DNA from: Cryptomeria japonica
Lineage: Eukaryota > Streptophyta > Pinopsida > Cupressales > Cupressaceae
DNA length: 64,000 nt
Reading direction: 5' to 3'
Assembly: GCF_030272615.1 (NCBI RefSeq)
Contig: NC_081412.1
Coordinates: 346,028,169 to 346,092,168, forward strand
In this document: positions 44,845-57,102 of the stretch, one piece after another
How the letters are laid out: every line of letters begins with the position of its first letter
Position numbering within the stretch: the stretch's first letter is position 1
Program-made: the position numbers and the translations under genes
The notes under the pieces: model-generated
Told to the model about the DNA's origin: nothing
Databases searched by the model: none
The model's input: the letters and a program-made list of their open reading frames with translations, nothing else

Positions 44845-46490
44845 GAAAGCCCTTGTCTCTCGCATTGACAACTCTAATGAGTGGATCATTGATAGCAGGT
44901 GTTCTCACCACATGACTGGTGACCAGAGAAAGTTTCTGACTCTGGAGGAATATGATGGAGGTGTTGTCCGGTTTGGCAATGATGCACCCTACATGGTAAG
45001 AGGAAATGGATCCATCTCACTGAATGGAAAGAGCAGTGCGGATGCTGTCTACTGGGTGGAAGGCCTTAAGCACAACCTTTTGAGTGTTGCTCAGCTGAAT
45101 GACAAATGACTTATTCTAGAGTTCAAAGGTGAAGTCTACAGAATAATTGGAAAGAATGGTGAACTTATTTCCACTGGTAAACAGACCAAAGGAAACATGT
45201 TTCAGCTGAATGCCTAGATCAGTTAGTGTCTGATGGCGAAGTTTGATGATAGTTGGATATGGCATAGGAGGATCTATCATATAAACTTTGATAATATAGT
45301 AAAGGCCAGTAAGATCAAGGCAGTAAAAAGATTGCCTTTGCTGAACAAACCGGAGAATGCCTTGTGCAGAGAATGTCAACTTAGGAAGATGTCTTCCTCA
45401 ACATTCAAAGGTAAGTCTTTTTCAGTAGAGAACTTACTTGATCTAGTGCACACCGATCTATGTGGTCCGATGAAAACAAGAAGTATTCAGGGAGATCGGT
45501 ATTTCATGATTCTTACCGATGACTGCTCAAGAATAATGTGGGTCACATTCTTGAAAGACAAGTCTGAGGTGTTTGGAAAGTTCAAAGCCTTTAGAGCATT
45601 GGTTGAGAAAGAGAGTGACAAAAGAATAAAATGTCTTAGAACCGATTAGGGAGGTGAATTCACTTCTGATGAATTCAACAAGTATTGTGAAGAGAAGGAC
45701 ATCAAGAGGCAGTTGTCTGCCTCAAGGACACCACAACATAATGACATAGCAGAGAGGAATAACAGGACTGTAGTGGAAGTGGCCAGAACTATGCCGATCT
45801 AAGGAAAGGTAGCTCACACATTTTGGAGAGAAGTGGTAAGCACTACTGTCTATACTATGAACCAGGTACTCATCAAGAAAGGTAAAGACAAAACCCTCTA
45901 TGAGTACTGGAATGGGAGAACTCCTAATGTAAGTTATTTCAAAGTATTTTGCAGCAAGTTCTATATTAGGAGAGGTGAGCATCTGAGCAAGTTTGATGCT
46001 AAGAGTGATGAAGGAATATTTTAGGATATTCCACTAAAAGCAAAGATCTCAAGTTCTACAACAACAGGACTCAAAAAATTGTTGAGAGTATCAATGTCAA
46101 GGTTGATGAATCCCCTGAGCAACCTGAGGAAGCCAACATCAATCAAACAGAAGATGAACTGTGTTTAGCCTTCTGGGAACTAGTTAAGAAACAAACAAGT
46201 GACAAACATTGCAAAGGCCTCAGTGTTTCTATACTGGTAGAAGATGCAGTAGGAGAAGAAGAAGATGAAGTGGGAGAAAAAGAGGAAAAGCAAGTGGAAC
46301 CAGCTAGGGTCATTTCTAGGTATGTAAAATTGCATCATGATCTGAAGCAGATCATTGGAGAGAAAGATGCAGGGATACTCACAAGGAGAAAGGTGAAAAA
46401 AAACTCCAGCATGATTTCAAAATTTGAGCCTAAGACCACTAGAGAGGCACTTACCGATGAAGACTAGATAAAGGCAATGGAAGAGGAACT
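44845..46490 (+). pseudogene. Element C protease and integrase
   Basis: Protease: WIIDSRCSHHMTGD, where the usual D-S-G is D-S-R (AGG at 44897-44899), so the active site is damaged. Then GLKHNLLSVAQL. Pre-integrase: IWHRRIYHINFDNI and CRECQLRKMS (HHCC). Integrase core: LDLVHTDLCGPMKTRS (first Asp), the SDQGGEFT-like site, now with a stop (LRTD*GGEFTS), and TPQHNDIAERNNRTV (Glu). Then HTFWREVVSTTVYTMNQV. Stops at about 45107, 45217, 45648 and 46022 break the frame. Confidence 0.88.
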
Positions 46491-47669
46491 GGACTAGATA
46501 GAGAAGAATGCAACATGGTCCTTGGTACCCAGACCGAAACACAAGAATGCCATAGGTACCAAATGGGTCTTCATGAATAAGTTGAATGAAGAAGGCATAG
46601 TGGTAAGAAACAAGGCAAGACTTGTATGCAAAGGATATGCTCAAGAAGAAGAAGAAGACTATGGAGAAACCTTTTCCTAGTGGCTAGATTGGAAGGTGTC
46701 TGAATGCTACTTGCATTTGCAGCATTCAAAGGATTCAAGGTGTACCAGATGGATATGAAGTCTGCATTCTTGAATGGAATCCTATAAGAAGAAGTGTATA
46801 TTGAGCAACCAGATGGGTTTGCTTTGTCAGAGGATAGTGACATGGTGTGTAGATTACTCAAGGCCTTGTATGGAATGAAACAAGCACCAAGGGCATGGTA
46901 TGAACGGTTACACTCTCATCTTGTGAAGATAGGATTTCAGAGAACAAGTGAGGATAACAACATCTACCTGAAATATGAAGGTGATCAGATACTGATCTGT
47001 GAAGTATTTGTAGATGACATAATCTTTGGAGGAGATGATAAAATGAGTTATGCATTTGCAAATGAAATGAATAAAGAGTTTGAGATGTCTCTGATTGGAG
47101 AGATAAATTTCTTCATTGGTCTTCAGATTCAACAGATGAAGGAGGGTATCTTCATTACACAGTCCAAGTATATCAAAGAGGCATTGAAGACCTTTAGCAT
47201 GGAGGAGATCAAACTGGTTGGAACACCGATGGTGACTAGCTGCAAACTGACTAAGGAGGATGATTTAGCGTTGGTGAATGAGAAGGAGTATCGGTCAATG
47301 ATCGATAAGCTGCACTATGTGGTGCACAACAGACTGGATATTGCTCATGCAGTGGGCATAGTGGCCTGTTTTCATAAGAGCCCAAGAGAATCCCACTTGG
47401 TAGCGGTAAAGAGGATTCTTAGATATCTGAAGGGAACAATTGATTATGGATTGTGGTATCCATATAATGGCGACTTTTATCTCAAAGTGTTTATTGATGC
47501 AGATTGGGTAGGTAATGTGGATGACCAGAAGAGAACAGCCAGTGGTGCGTTCTTCCTTGGTGGAAGACTAGTCTCATGGACAAGCAAGAAGCAGAGCTGT
47601 ATTTCCTAGTCTACATCTGAAGCAAAGTATGTGGCATCATTTATGAATTGCACTCAGGAAATCTGGATG
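46491..47669 (+). pseudogene. Element C reverse transcriptase and RNase H, 5' part
   Basis: Early RT, TWSLVPRPKHKNAIGTKWVF and [14 protein letters not shown], is damaged by stops and a frameshift near 46680. The open part (46794-47609) has [41 protein letters not shown] (catalytic FVDD), SLIGEINFFIGLQI and, for RNase H, VFIDADWVGNVDDQKRTASG. A stop (CIS*STSEAKY) precedes the conserved STSEAKYVA word. Sequence is cut at 47669 by element D, at the GGATG target (47665-47669), and resumes at 54328. Confidence 0.9.
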
Positions 47670-48721
47670 TGTTAGGTCCCGGAGACAACTGAGAAGGGGG
47701 GGTGAATCAGTTGTCAAAATAAATTCAAACCAAAACAACTTAACCAACTTTAATGCTTAATATCGGTAAACCAGACTTGTATGCCGGTAGACAGTTTTAT
47801 CAGTTAATTACAATACCGGTAAAGATTAATGCATGAAACAGAAAGACAATAACATCCACAACACATAACGCCAATATTTGTACGTGGAAACCCTGTAAGG
47901 GGAAAAACCACGGTGGGAAACCTTACCCACAATTAGGTGATACTACTGCAGATAGTATGTGTATACAAATGGGGTCTGCACATGCAGAAAGGCCAAGCGC
48001 CTAGAGCTCACTGCTCAAACACAAATGGGAGTCACACTGACTAGAATTGGATTGTTAAATCCAATAAGGATGTACTGCTCAAAATAGCATCTTACTATGT
48101 TGGATTCAATATCGGTGTAGTTCGGATTGTCTTCACAAAACCTTGCTTCAACCTTCAAATGATGTTTGCGTGTATAGCTCTACTTATTCTACCTTCACAC
48201 AATTCCTTTTTCGCATTCCACATTGATCTTACAAATTAGATCTTACATTTATATCATAGCCTAAGACCAATTTTAGTAGGTCGGTTCTAAAGGATATTAC
48301 AATAAAATCATTTTACAAATAAAATAGTATCTGATGCAATAACCGATTCAACATGTTGGCTCAATACAATTACAACATTAATAAAACATCTCCATAGTGT
48401 GTCGTGCTGATCTGGAATAGATAAGCCTGTCGGTGCTTAATCTGGACCTATTTGTCGGTAACGACAAATATGCAAATATGAATATGCCAATGAACAAATC
48501 TCCAAGACAAAGTGTCCAAATGATGTCTTCGACATAACCAGGTGTTTTCCATGCCATTCTAGGTGCCGGTGAACATTATATCTTACCGGTTTACCAGATA
48601 CCAGAGACTGTGCATAAGTCACTTGCTTGCCGGTGAACATTTCCAATTCTTCAAAGTGCCAGAGTTGATAAGTAATAGTAGGTGTTGACATCAATGAAAA
48701 AACCATACCAAAATACCAACA
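47670..48721 (-). repeat. Element D 3' LTR (left copy)
   Basis: 1052 bp. Plus strand starts TGTTAGGTCCCGGAGACAAC and ends AATACCAACA. Followed on the right by TCTCCCCCTTTGGCATTG, the complement of the polypurine tract. Confidence 0.94.
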
Positions 48722-48745
48722 ATCTCCCCCTTTGGCATTGATGGC
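48722..48745 (-). promoter_or_regulatory. Element D polypurine tract
   Basis: Minus strand reads CCAAAGGGGGAGAT right before the LTR start TGTTGG. The same phrase precedes the 3' LTR of element C. Confidence 0.85.
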
Positions 48746-49078
48746 AACACAAGATGGAAAAACCATCAAAGTGCCAAGACAGAAATGCCAAATACCAAAA
48801 ACCAACAATCTCCCAAAAATAGATCATAACTAGAAATCAAAATTCAGATATAAACAATCTCTCCCCTTGGGAGTGTCATGTGTTTTTCTTGTATTTTTCC
48901 ATGCCAATCTCTCCCCCTTTGAAATCAAATGCCAAAGACAATGCAAAACCATATGTAAATACAAAATACCAACCAATTCAGTATACCAACTACTCCTTCT
49001 AAGAAGTAGCTTCCTCATCAAAGCTGGAATAAAAGGTTTCTCTGTTAATTCTGTCTGTTGATGACAAACATCAACTGT
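48746..49078 (-). other. Element D 3' untranslated region
   Basis: Non-coding between the pol stop (49079) and the polypurine tract, with two more CTCCCCCTT / CTCCCCTTG words (about 48860, 48908) that look like decayed extra polypurine tracts on the minus strand. Confidence 0.6.
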
Positions 49079-52000
49079 CTAAGTCTCTACCGGTGGGGGT
49101 ATAACTCCAAGGGGGTCTCTGAGATATTCAAAGGTCTCCTTAGGTAGAGGTTTAGTGAAAATATCTGCAATCTACTCTTTAGTATTCACATAAACCAGTT
49201 TTATTTCTTTTGCTTCAACATTCTCCCTTAGAAAATTCAGCTTGATAGAAACATGTTTAGTTTTAGAATGTAATACTAGATTCTTAGATATATCAATTGC
49301 TGCAATGTTGTCACAATAGATAGTTATGGGTTCCTTGCATTTTACCTTTATGTCCTTCAACATTTGCTTAGGCCATAATACCTGTGTACAGTTAGTTGCT
49401 ACTGCAACATATTATGATTCAGCTGTTGATAAAGATGTACAACTTTGTTTCTTACTTAACCAAGAAATTAATCTGCTGCCAAGAAAAAATGCTCCTTTGG
49501 TGGTGCTTTTTCTATCATCCACATCTCCTGCCCAATTTGCATCTGTGTATGCACATAATTCAAAGTTTTCATCTCTAGGATACCATAATCCAAGATTTGT
49601 AGTGCCTTGTAAGTACCGGAAAATTCTATGATTTTCTCTAGGATTACTCTGAAATCTTGAAACAATACATACTGCATTCATAATATCAGGTCTTGTTTGT
49701 GTTAAATATAGTAAACCTCCTATCATAGATTTGTACCTAGTTGGATTAACAGGTGTAGATTCATCCCTTAGTGATAATTTGTTGTTTGTAGTCATAGGTG
49801 TGCTTATCGGTTTAGAGTTTTCCATCCTGATTTTCTTTAGTAACTCCTTCAAGTACTTGGATTGACTCAAGAATATACCTTTATTAGTCTGTGAAATCTG
49901 CAATCCTAAAAATAATTTTATCTCTCCAATCATAGACATTTCAAATTCTTGTTGCATTTCAATAGAAAAGTCTTTACATAATCCATCTTCTCCTCCAAAG
50001 ATCATATCATCAACAAAAAATTCTATAACCAAGATGTCATCATTAGTCACTTTGTAGTATAAGTTGTTGTCAGCATTACCTCTAGAAAAACCAATCTTCA
50101 AAAGATACTTATCCAATCTTGCATACCAAGCTCTTGGAGCTTGTTTCAACCCATACAAAACTTTCCTTAACTTGCAAACCATATCTTTGTTATTTGTCAA
50201 AGAAAATCCATCAAGTTGTTCAATGTAAACTTCTTCTTCAAGATCTCCATTGAGAAATGCACATTTAATATCCATTTGATATACTTTGTATTTCTTGTGT
50301 GCTGCAAAAGCCAAGAATAATTTGATTGCCTCAATTCTAGCTACGGGTGCAAAGGTTTTATTATAATCAATTCCTTCTTTCTGAGAATATCCCTTACACA
50401 CTAGTCTTGCTTTATTCCTAATTACCTTACCATCTTCATTAAGTTTGTTTCTGAATACCCATTTTGTTCCAATCACATTTTTGTCTTTAGGTCGGGGAAC
50501 TAATGTCCATGTGTTATTTTTCTCAATTTGTTCTAGTTCCTCTTCCATAGCTTTAATCCAGTGTTTATCTTCACATGCCTCATTAATTGATGATGGTTCA
50601 ATTTGAGAAATAAGACATACCTCTTCATTTTCTAGTCTTCCTCTTATCATAACTCCTTTATACTTGTTCCCAATTATCTGATGTTCATAGTGATTCAGTC
50701 TTACATACCGAGGTGTCTTCGTTTGCTGCTGTTCCTCAGTTATTGTGGAATTTTCAAATGATACCGGTGTAACTGGATCTTCATTCTGTACCAGTGGGTT
50801 CAATGTAGGTTCATTTGTTAGAATTTCTGTTGTCGATTCAAAGTCTATATACCTTGAAGTTCCTCTAAATTGTTCATCAATCTTTACATTTGTACTCTCA
50901 ACAATTTTCTGCAATCTCTTGTTAAAACATCTATATGCCTTGCTCTTAGATGAATAACCAAGAAATATTCCTTCATCACTTATAGGATCAAATTTGCCAA
51001 TGTACTCATCTCTTCTAATATAGCATTTACTTCCAAATATTCTAAAATATTTAAGAGTAGGAGTAATACCAAACCATAGTTCATGAGGGGTCTTACTGAT
51101 TTCTCCTTTGATGTGAACTTTGTTGAATGTGTAGACCGTTGTGCTTACTGCCTCTCTCCAATATACATGTGGTAGATTTTCTTCAGATAACATACTTCTA
51201 GCTGCATCCAAGATAGTTCTATTTTTCCTTTCAACGACTCCATTCTGCTGTGGTGTCCGAGGTGTTGATAGTTGTCTTCTGATTCCATTCACTTCACAAA
51301 ATGCATTAAATTCCTTAGATGTAAATTCTCCTCCTTGATCTGATCTCAGACATTTGATTTTCTTACTGGTTTCATTCTCTACCATTGCTTTGAATAGTTT
51401 GAACTTCCCAAGTGCTTCTGATTTTTCTCTGAGAAAAGTAACCCAACACATTCTAGTATAGTCATCAATGATTAGCATAAAATATCTATCACCTTGTAAA
51501 CTTTTAGTTCTAGCAGACCACATAAATCAGTATGAATTAGGTCAAGAGCATTATTGGATTTTTATAGAATACTTTTAAAAGATTCTCTAACTTGTTTTCC
51601 AAATTGACATTCCTTACATACTGGATTGTGAGGTTTGACAATTTTAGGTAAATCTCTAACTACCTTAGTAGTATTGATTTTTACCATGCAATAAAAATTT
51701 ACATGACAAAGTCTCTTATGCCATAGCCAACTTTCATCAATATTTGCAATCAAGCATGTCTTTTCATTGTTATTCAAATGAAATATGTTACCTCTAGTTT
51801 GATTTTCGGTTGCAATTTCCAAGCCAGTTTTGTTCATAATTTTGCATTTACCATTCTTGAATTGTAATTGAAATCCTTTCTCAACTAATTGACCAACACT
51901 CAAAAGATGATGCTTTAAACCTTCCACATAGTAAACATTGTCTATATTATGCTTACCATCAAGATATATTGTACCTTTACCTTTGATCAAACAAGCTTTA

Positions 52001-52440
52001 TCATTTCCAAATCTTACTAGCATTATATTCCTGAAGTTGAAGAATTTACCTTTATCACCAGTCATGTGATGTGAACATCCTGAATCAATGATCCATTCAT
52101 CCTTAACTTCAACTTTAGCTACTAGGGCCTGATCTACCGGTTGAACAGTAGGTGCCGGTTGATCTTCTGTTATAGCAACAAAAACCCATCCATTGTCTGT
52201 CGGATCTTCATCAGAATCATCAGTGACTCCTTCATTAGCAAGATAACAAGATTTATCTTTATTCTTCTTAAATCTGTATCTCTGATATTCAGGGTTAGGC
52301 TTGTATGTTCTTCTATCTTCTTCTCTTAGTCTAGCATGTCTATCAGCGCATCTAGAAGCCATACAACCAATCTTATTATAGTTAAAGCATTTAAAGGGTG
52401 CTTTACCTTCATACTTACTTCCAATTGGACCTTTAGGCAT
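49079..52440 (-). pseudogene. Element D pol: protease, integrase, reverse transcriptase, RNase H
   Basis: Knuckle-like CFNYNKIGCMASRC (about 52385), with the second Cys as Tyr and the His as Cys. Protease WIIDSGCSHHMTGD (about 52060-52100) is intact. GLKHHLLSVGQL follows, then the pre-integrase WLWHKRLCHVNF and CKECQFGKQ. A frameshift with stop lies near 51523-51562. The 703-residue open part (51523-49412) carries [33 protein letters not shown] words [35 protein letters not shown] and [12 protein letters not shown], and RNase [19 protein letters not shown]. After TAA near 49412, YCDNIAAIDISKN and IADIFTKPLPKETFEYL finish pol at 49079, with one more TAG near 49171. Few lesions for a 3.4-kb gene. 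Confidence 0.93.
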
Positions 52441-53211
52441 TTTCCTTGCAAATAGTGCTTCAAGTTATTCAAGTTCTTCATTTTCTCTCATGCTTTCCTC
52501 AAGTTCTCTTGCATAAAAGGCTTTCCAATCAGACTTGTCAAATGATAGTGCAGATGATGTTGATGCCTTAAAAGCTAAATCTATCTTTATAGTAGCAACA
52601 AGACCAAATTCCTCAATTTCAAAAGATGAAAGTTTTCCAATCAATGTATCCCTAGTTATTGATGTATTAGGCATTGTTCTTAACTCATTTATAGCAGTAA
52701 CCTTCATTTTATATGCCAGTGGCAATCCTCTTAAAACTTTTGAAACAATTTCATCTTCACTTAAGGTTCCTCCATAACATTTAATACCCAAAACAATTTC
52801 ATTTACTCTTTCCATAAAAGCATAAATCCTTTCATCTTCTTCCATTTTCAGATTTTCATACCTGACTCGAAAGCTTTCAAGTTTTGCAAATTTGACTGTG
52901 GAATCTCCTTCATTCAGTGTTTTCAAATGATCCCAAATAGCTTTAGCAGTTGATCTATCTGATAATCCCATGATGTGCTGATCTGATAATGCGCTCAAAA
53001 GTGCTTCTCTTGCTTTGTAATCATTTTCCTCATCTTTAGCTAAGTCTGGTGGATTAGGCTGATTGGTTGTAGGAGTTGTATAGCCATTCTTTGTAACATC
53101 CCAGATATCCTTTCCAATGCAATTTAGATGTGTCTCCATTCTGATCTTCCATATTCCATAGTTGGTTCCATCAAGCTTAAGACTGTCGTTCCTGAAATAG
53201 TTAGTAGACAT
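52441..53211 (-). pseudogene. Element D gag
   Basis: ATG at 53211, 44 bases after the primer site. 248 residues, with LDGTNYGIWKIRMETHLNC, AKAIWDHLKTLNEGD, YENLKMEEDERIYAFMERVN and VLRGLPLAYKMKVTAI, the UBN2-type copia gag. A TAA at about 52462 separates it from the knuckle and pol, which follow in frame at 52440. Without that stop, gag and pol would form one frame. Confidence 0.93.
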
Positions 53212-53254
53212 TGGATCTCCTCAAGCTATTAAACTTATGCAAAAAGAGGACTAG

Positions 53255-53266
53255 GCTCTGATACCA
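53255..53266 (-). promoter_or_regulatory. Element D primer binding site, initiator tRNA-Met
   Basis: Plus strand GCTCTGATACCA, so TGGTATCAGAGC on the minus strand, two bases after the LTR end at 53269. Confidence 0.95.
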
Positions 53267-53268
53267 AT

Positions 53269-54327
53269 TGTTAGGTCCCAGAGACAACTGAGAGGGGGGG
53301 TGAATCAGTTGTCAAAATAAATTCAAACCAAAATAACTAACCAACTTTAATGCTTAATACCGGTAAACTAGACTTGTATGCCGGTAGACAGTTTTATCAG
53401 TTAATTACAATACCGGTAAAGATTAATGCATGAAATAGAAAGAAAATAACATCCACAACACATAACGCCAATATTTGTACGTGCAAACCCTGTAAGGGGA
53501 AAAACCATGGTGGGAAACCTTACCCACAATCAGATGATACTACTGCAGATAGTATTTTGTATACAAATGTGGTCTGCACATGCAGAAAGGCCAAGCGCCT
53601 AGAGCTCACTGCTCAAACACAAATGGGAGTCACACTGACTACAATTGGATGGTTAAATCCAATAAGGATGTACTGCTCAAAATAGCAACTTACTATGCTG
53701 GATTCAGTATTGGTGTAGTTTGGATTGTCTTCACAAAACCTTGCTTCAACCTTCAAATGATGTCTGCATGTATAGCTCTGCTTATTCTCGCATATACCTT
53801 CACACAATTCCTTTTTCACATTCCACATTGATCTTACAAATAAGATCTTACATTTATATCATAGCCTAAGACCAATTTTAGTAGTTTGGCTCTAAAGGAT
53901 ATTACAATAAAATCATTTTACAAATAAAATAATATCCGATGCAATAACCGATTCAACATGTCGTCTCAATGCAATTACAACATTAATAAAACATCTCCAT
54001 AGTGTGTCGTGCTGATCTGGAATAGATAAGCCTGATGGTGCTTAATCTGGACCTATTTGCCGATAACAACAAATATGCAAATATGAATATGCCAATGAAC
54101 AAATCTCCAAGACAAAGTGTCCAAATGATGTCTTTGACAATAACCAGGTGTTTTCCATGCCATTCTAGGTGCCGGTGAACATTATATCCTATTGGTGTAC
54201 CAGATATCGGTGACTGTGCATAAGTCACTTGCTTGCCGGTGAACATTGCCAATTCTTCAAAGTGCCAGAGTTGATTAGTACTAGTAGGTGTTGACATCAA
54301 TGACAAAACCATACCAAAATACCAACA
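53269..54327 (-). repeat. Element D 5' LTR (right copy)
   Basis: 1059 bp, near-identical to 47670-48721, with a few substitutions and small indels. Followed by the second GGATG target copy (54328-54332). Confidence 0.94.
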
Positions 54328-54623
54328 GGATGAAGCATGTACTGGACGACTTCAAAGTGACTGTATCTGAACCGGTGAGTATTTTCTGTGATAATACTAG
54401 TGCAATCAATATTTCCAAAAATCCGGTATTGCATGCTAGGACCAAGCATATTGAGCTCAAGTATCATTTCTTGAGAGAAAAAGTTTAGAATAAAGAGGTT
54501 GTATTAGAACATGTTTCCAGTAAGGAGCAACTAGCAGACATATTCACTAAGCCCTTACCGAATACTACATTTACCTATTTGAGAGGTGAATTGGGGGTTC
54601 TGCCCCTTCATGAAGTAAACTAA
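54328..54623 (+). pseudogene. Element C RNase H, 3' end
   Basis: Continues the RNase H of C after element D: IFCDNTSAINISKNPVLHAR and TKHIELKYHFLREKV, then, after TAG 54486-54488, EHVSSKEQLADIFTKPLP, ending in TAA 54621-54623. The continuity with 47669 across the GGATG duplication confirms the nesting. Confidence 0.92.
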
Positions 54624-54898
54624 AGTTGTGTGATCCACATAAGTCAGGTACTACCATGTCAGATCTTACATGATTGATGTGTTGAAGGATGCTACTCCAT
54701 AGGGGGAGTAGCATAGTGGAGCTTGGAAGCTTGTGCCTCCACTTTGGCATTGTTGTCAAAGGGGGAGAAGATATATTGTTTGGGGAGAAGATGATTGAGC
54801 ATGTACACACTAATGATATTTTAAGTTGCATAGGTATAGTGTCAACCAGTGTATATATTTTACAGAGTAGTGATTCACTGAGTATTGCCATCAATGCC
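54624..54898 (+). other. Element C 3' untranslated region
   Basis: Non-coding, with three polypurine-like words, ATAGGGGGAGTAG (about 54702), AAAGGGGGAGAAG (about 54760) and the functional one at 54899-54910. Internal extra purine tracts are common in copia elements. Confidence 0.6.
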
Positions 54899-54910
54899 AA
54901 AGGGGGAGAT
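54899..54910 (+). promoter_or_regulatory. Element C polypurine tract
   Basis: AAAGGGGGAGAT directly before the 3' LTR start TGTTGG. Confidence 0.9.
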
Positions 54911-56355
54911 TGTTGGCAGATGATGAAGCGGTGATAATGTATGTTGTCATTGATGTCAATAAGTGAACCGGTATATGATGCTCAAAGCAGGTGAACCGGT
55001 ATGAATCGGTGTGAAGACTAGAAGTGACTATAAGTCAAACGGGTTGGAGTGAACCGATGTTAGGGTTCATAGTTTGACTACCGGTTTGTAGTCTTAGTTT
55101 AGCTCGAGGGTTTCCGGTTTGGCGATCTGACTTGTGTAGTGCAACCAATGACATTCTGTGATGAGTTAGTTAAGAGATAAGGATGAGATCGAGATGCCAC
55201 GTCAGCTATGTATATGTGAAGAATCTCTTTGAGGATATTGCGCAGGAAGATCGAATGCATTGAATGTCTACCTTGAGAATGTGTGTTTTTCTTAGAGGTA
55301 TGCAAAAAGCGTGCGATGGGTTACTATTTTCTAGTTGTGGTGAAAATTGGATGATGCAGAATAACTTGAGATCTTTCTCAGATTGTTTTATTCTATGCAA
55401 TGCATTTTAACAGTCAAGATCAGACCACTTGTAACTGAAAACCTAAATGTTTAGGGTTTAGGGTTTATGCTACTAACCTAATTGTTGTCTATAAGGTCAA
55501 TGATGTTTGTTATTGTTTGAGTTGGAAAAAGTTGTGTGTGTGTCAGCATGTTTTGATACTCGCCAGACCAAAGTGAGGAGTCTGTAGAGTGTGATTGCAG
55601 AAGAGATGAATTGAAAAGGATCTGCCTTAGCAAAGTAGTGTTGTTATCAGATCAGAGTCTTACCTGTTGTCTTCTAACCATTTCAACAGAAGGAAAATCC
55701 CTTGACCGGGTAGCTTAACAGGCTTGTTGCAAATCCTCTAACTAGGTGACTCAAGCTCATTGAGTTCTTTAAATCCTCTAGCAAGGTAACCTTTAACAGG
55801 GTTTATAGCCATCCCTTAACTAGGTGATCCCTAATAGGATCAGTTCCTAATAGAATCTTATTGTAAAGTCTTTAACCGGACTAGGCTCCTAAAAGAGCGG
55901 ACTTCAAAAGAGTTCAAAAACAAGCTTGTGGGTATTCATCCCCACCGTGGTTTTTCCCATTTGGGTTTCCATGTGAAAAATCTGTGTGTCATGGGCTGTG
56001 TATTTTTCATGTAATGATTGAGTAGTTTTTGTTTAGTTGTATATGCATGCAGAGCTAATGGTTGTGATATTACTAATGCAACTCATGCATGATCAAATTG
56101 GTAAAATAGCTATCTAGATTTAAAAATTGTTGGATGCTATTTGAAGTACTTTTGTTTTACCAGTTTAGCTGTCTGAAGTATTTCTGTTAACCGGTATTGC
56201 TATGATTAAGTACAGTGATATAGACAACCGGTTATCTGTGTTCAGAGAGTGTCAAAATATTAAAGCAAGTTTTTGTCTGTACCTATTCACCCCTCCCCCC
56301 CCCCCCCCCCCCCTCAGTACTGGTTAGAGTATTATCTGTTCATCATTATTCATCA
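54911..56355 (+). repeat. Element C 3' LTR
   Basis: 1445 bp, matches 42323-43771. Ends TTCATCA followed by TCTAT. A long homopolymer of C (about 56294-56312) replaces the shorter C-run in the 5' copy. Confidence 0.93.
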
Positions 56356-56360
56356 TCTAT

Positions 56361-56423
56361 GAGGTGAGATTAGTGGTTTTATTATCTTAATGCGTGAAAA
56401 CCTAATTTTATCGACTAAATACA
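56361..56423 (+). repeat. Element E, 5' LTR, third piece (LTR end)
   Basis: Short remainder of the E LTR after element C, ending ACTAAATACA. Three T residues and a TGG (56427) follow, as in element F at 63364-63370. Inference from continuity. Confidence 0.5.
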
Positions 56424-56890
56424 TTTTGGTGAACCTGACTCTCATGCTTGCATTACTTTTTATTTTCATTTTTCAGATTTGATTCATATGTACTTAATTG
56501 ATTCATATTTGTAATCATTTATGAAAAATATAGCTTATGCACTTATAGTTACATTCATTTGATACATAGTTCACCAATACATTTTGGTGAAACCGACTCT
56601 CATGCTTGCATTACTCCTTATTTTCATGTTTAGATTGATTTATATGCACTTAATTGATTCATATTTTCAACCATTTCTAAAACATACAGTTTATGCACTT
56701 ATATTTACAATCATTTGATAGCTTGTTCACTAATACTTTTTGGTGAACCTAACTTCTTTCATGCTTATTTTTTATTTATTGTCTTAAATCTTATTTGTAT
56801 GTATTTAAACATTAATATCTGCACTCATAAATCATATATGCAATTTAATTACATGAAGTTAGAGGTTAATTTCATAAATATTCTAATTTA
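56421..56890 (+). repeat. About 157-bp tandem repeat at the start of element E interior
   Basis: ACATTTTGGTGAACC at 56421, ACATTTTGGTGAAAC at 56579 and ACTTTTTGGTGAACC at 56735 begin diverged units of 158 and 156 bases, each with CTTAATTGATTCATAT and CATTTGATA words. The first unit begins at the presumed LTR end and primer site, so the primer site was duplicated as well. The third unit is partial. No ORF. Confidence 0.75.
56427..56444 (+). promoter_or_regulatory. Element E primer binding site candidate
   Basis: TGGTGAACCTGACTCTCA, three bases after the presumed LTR end. It has the form of a primer site but I could not assign the tRNA. Confidence 0.4.
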
Positions 56891-57102
56891 TTCTTCTAAA
56901 TCTGACTTGTGGGTTGCATAATTTCTCAATTGTATTTTCAAATCTGATTGTTATGACATGTTATGTTAAAATTTAGAGGCATCTAATATTCAATATCATT
57001 ATTCACATAGTTTAATTCATTAGTTAATCTATCATTTTACAAAGGATTTGCATTGTTTAATCATTTTTTCAAATCTTTGCATTTAATTTTCCCTTTTTGT
57101 GC

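Larger units (their letters stand above)
47670..54327 (-). mobile_element. Element D: Ty1/copia element, minus strand, nearly intact
   Basis: 6658 bp, inserted in the RNase H of element C. LTRs at 47670-48721 and 53269-54327, primer site at 53255-53266, PPT at about 48722-48745 on the minus strand. Perfect TSD GGATG at 47665-47669 and 54328-54332. Only a few stops and one frameshift in gag-pol, and LTRs very similar, so this is one of the youngest insertions here. Confidence 0.95.
42323..56355 (+). mobile_element. Element C: Ty1/copia element, interrupted by element D
   Basis: Two LTRs (42323-43771, 54911-56355), initiator tRNA-Met primer site and PPT, with gag-pol on the plus strand. Perfect TSD TCTAT at 42318-42322 and 56356-56360. 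The RNase H gene is split at 47669 by element D and resumes at 54328. The 14-kb span includes 6.66 kb of D. Several stops and frameshifts mark it as inactive. Confidence 0.93.

Noticed and set aside
47670-54327. Reading C and D as one element with inverted halves
   Set aside because: Separate LTR pairs, separate primer sites and separate perfect target duplications show two elements in opposite orientation.
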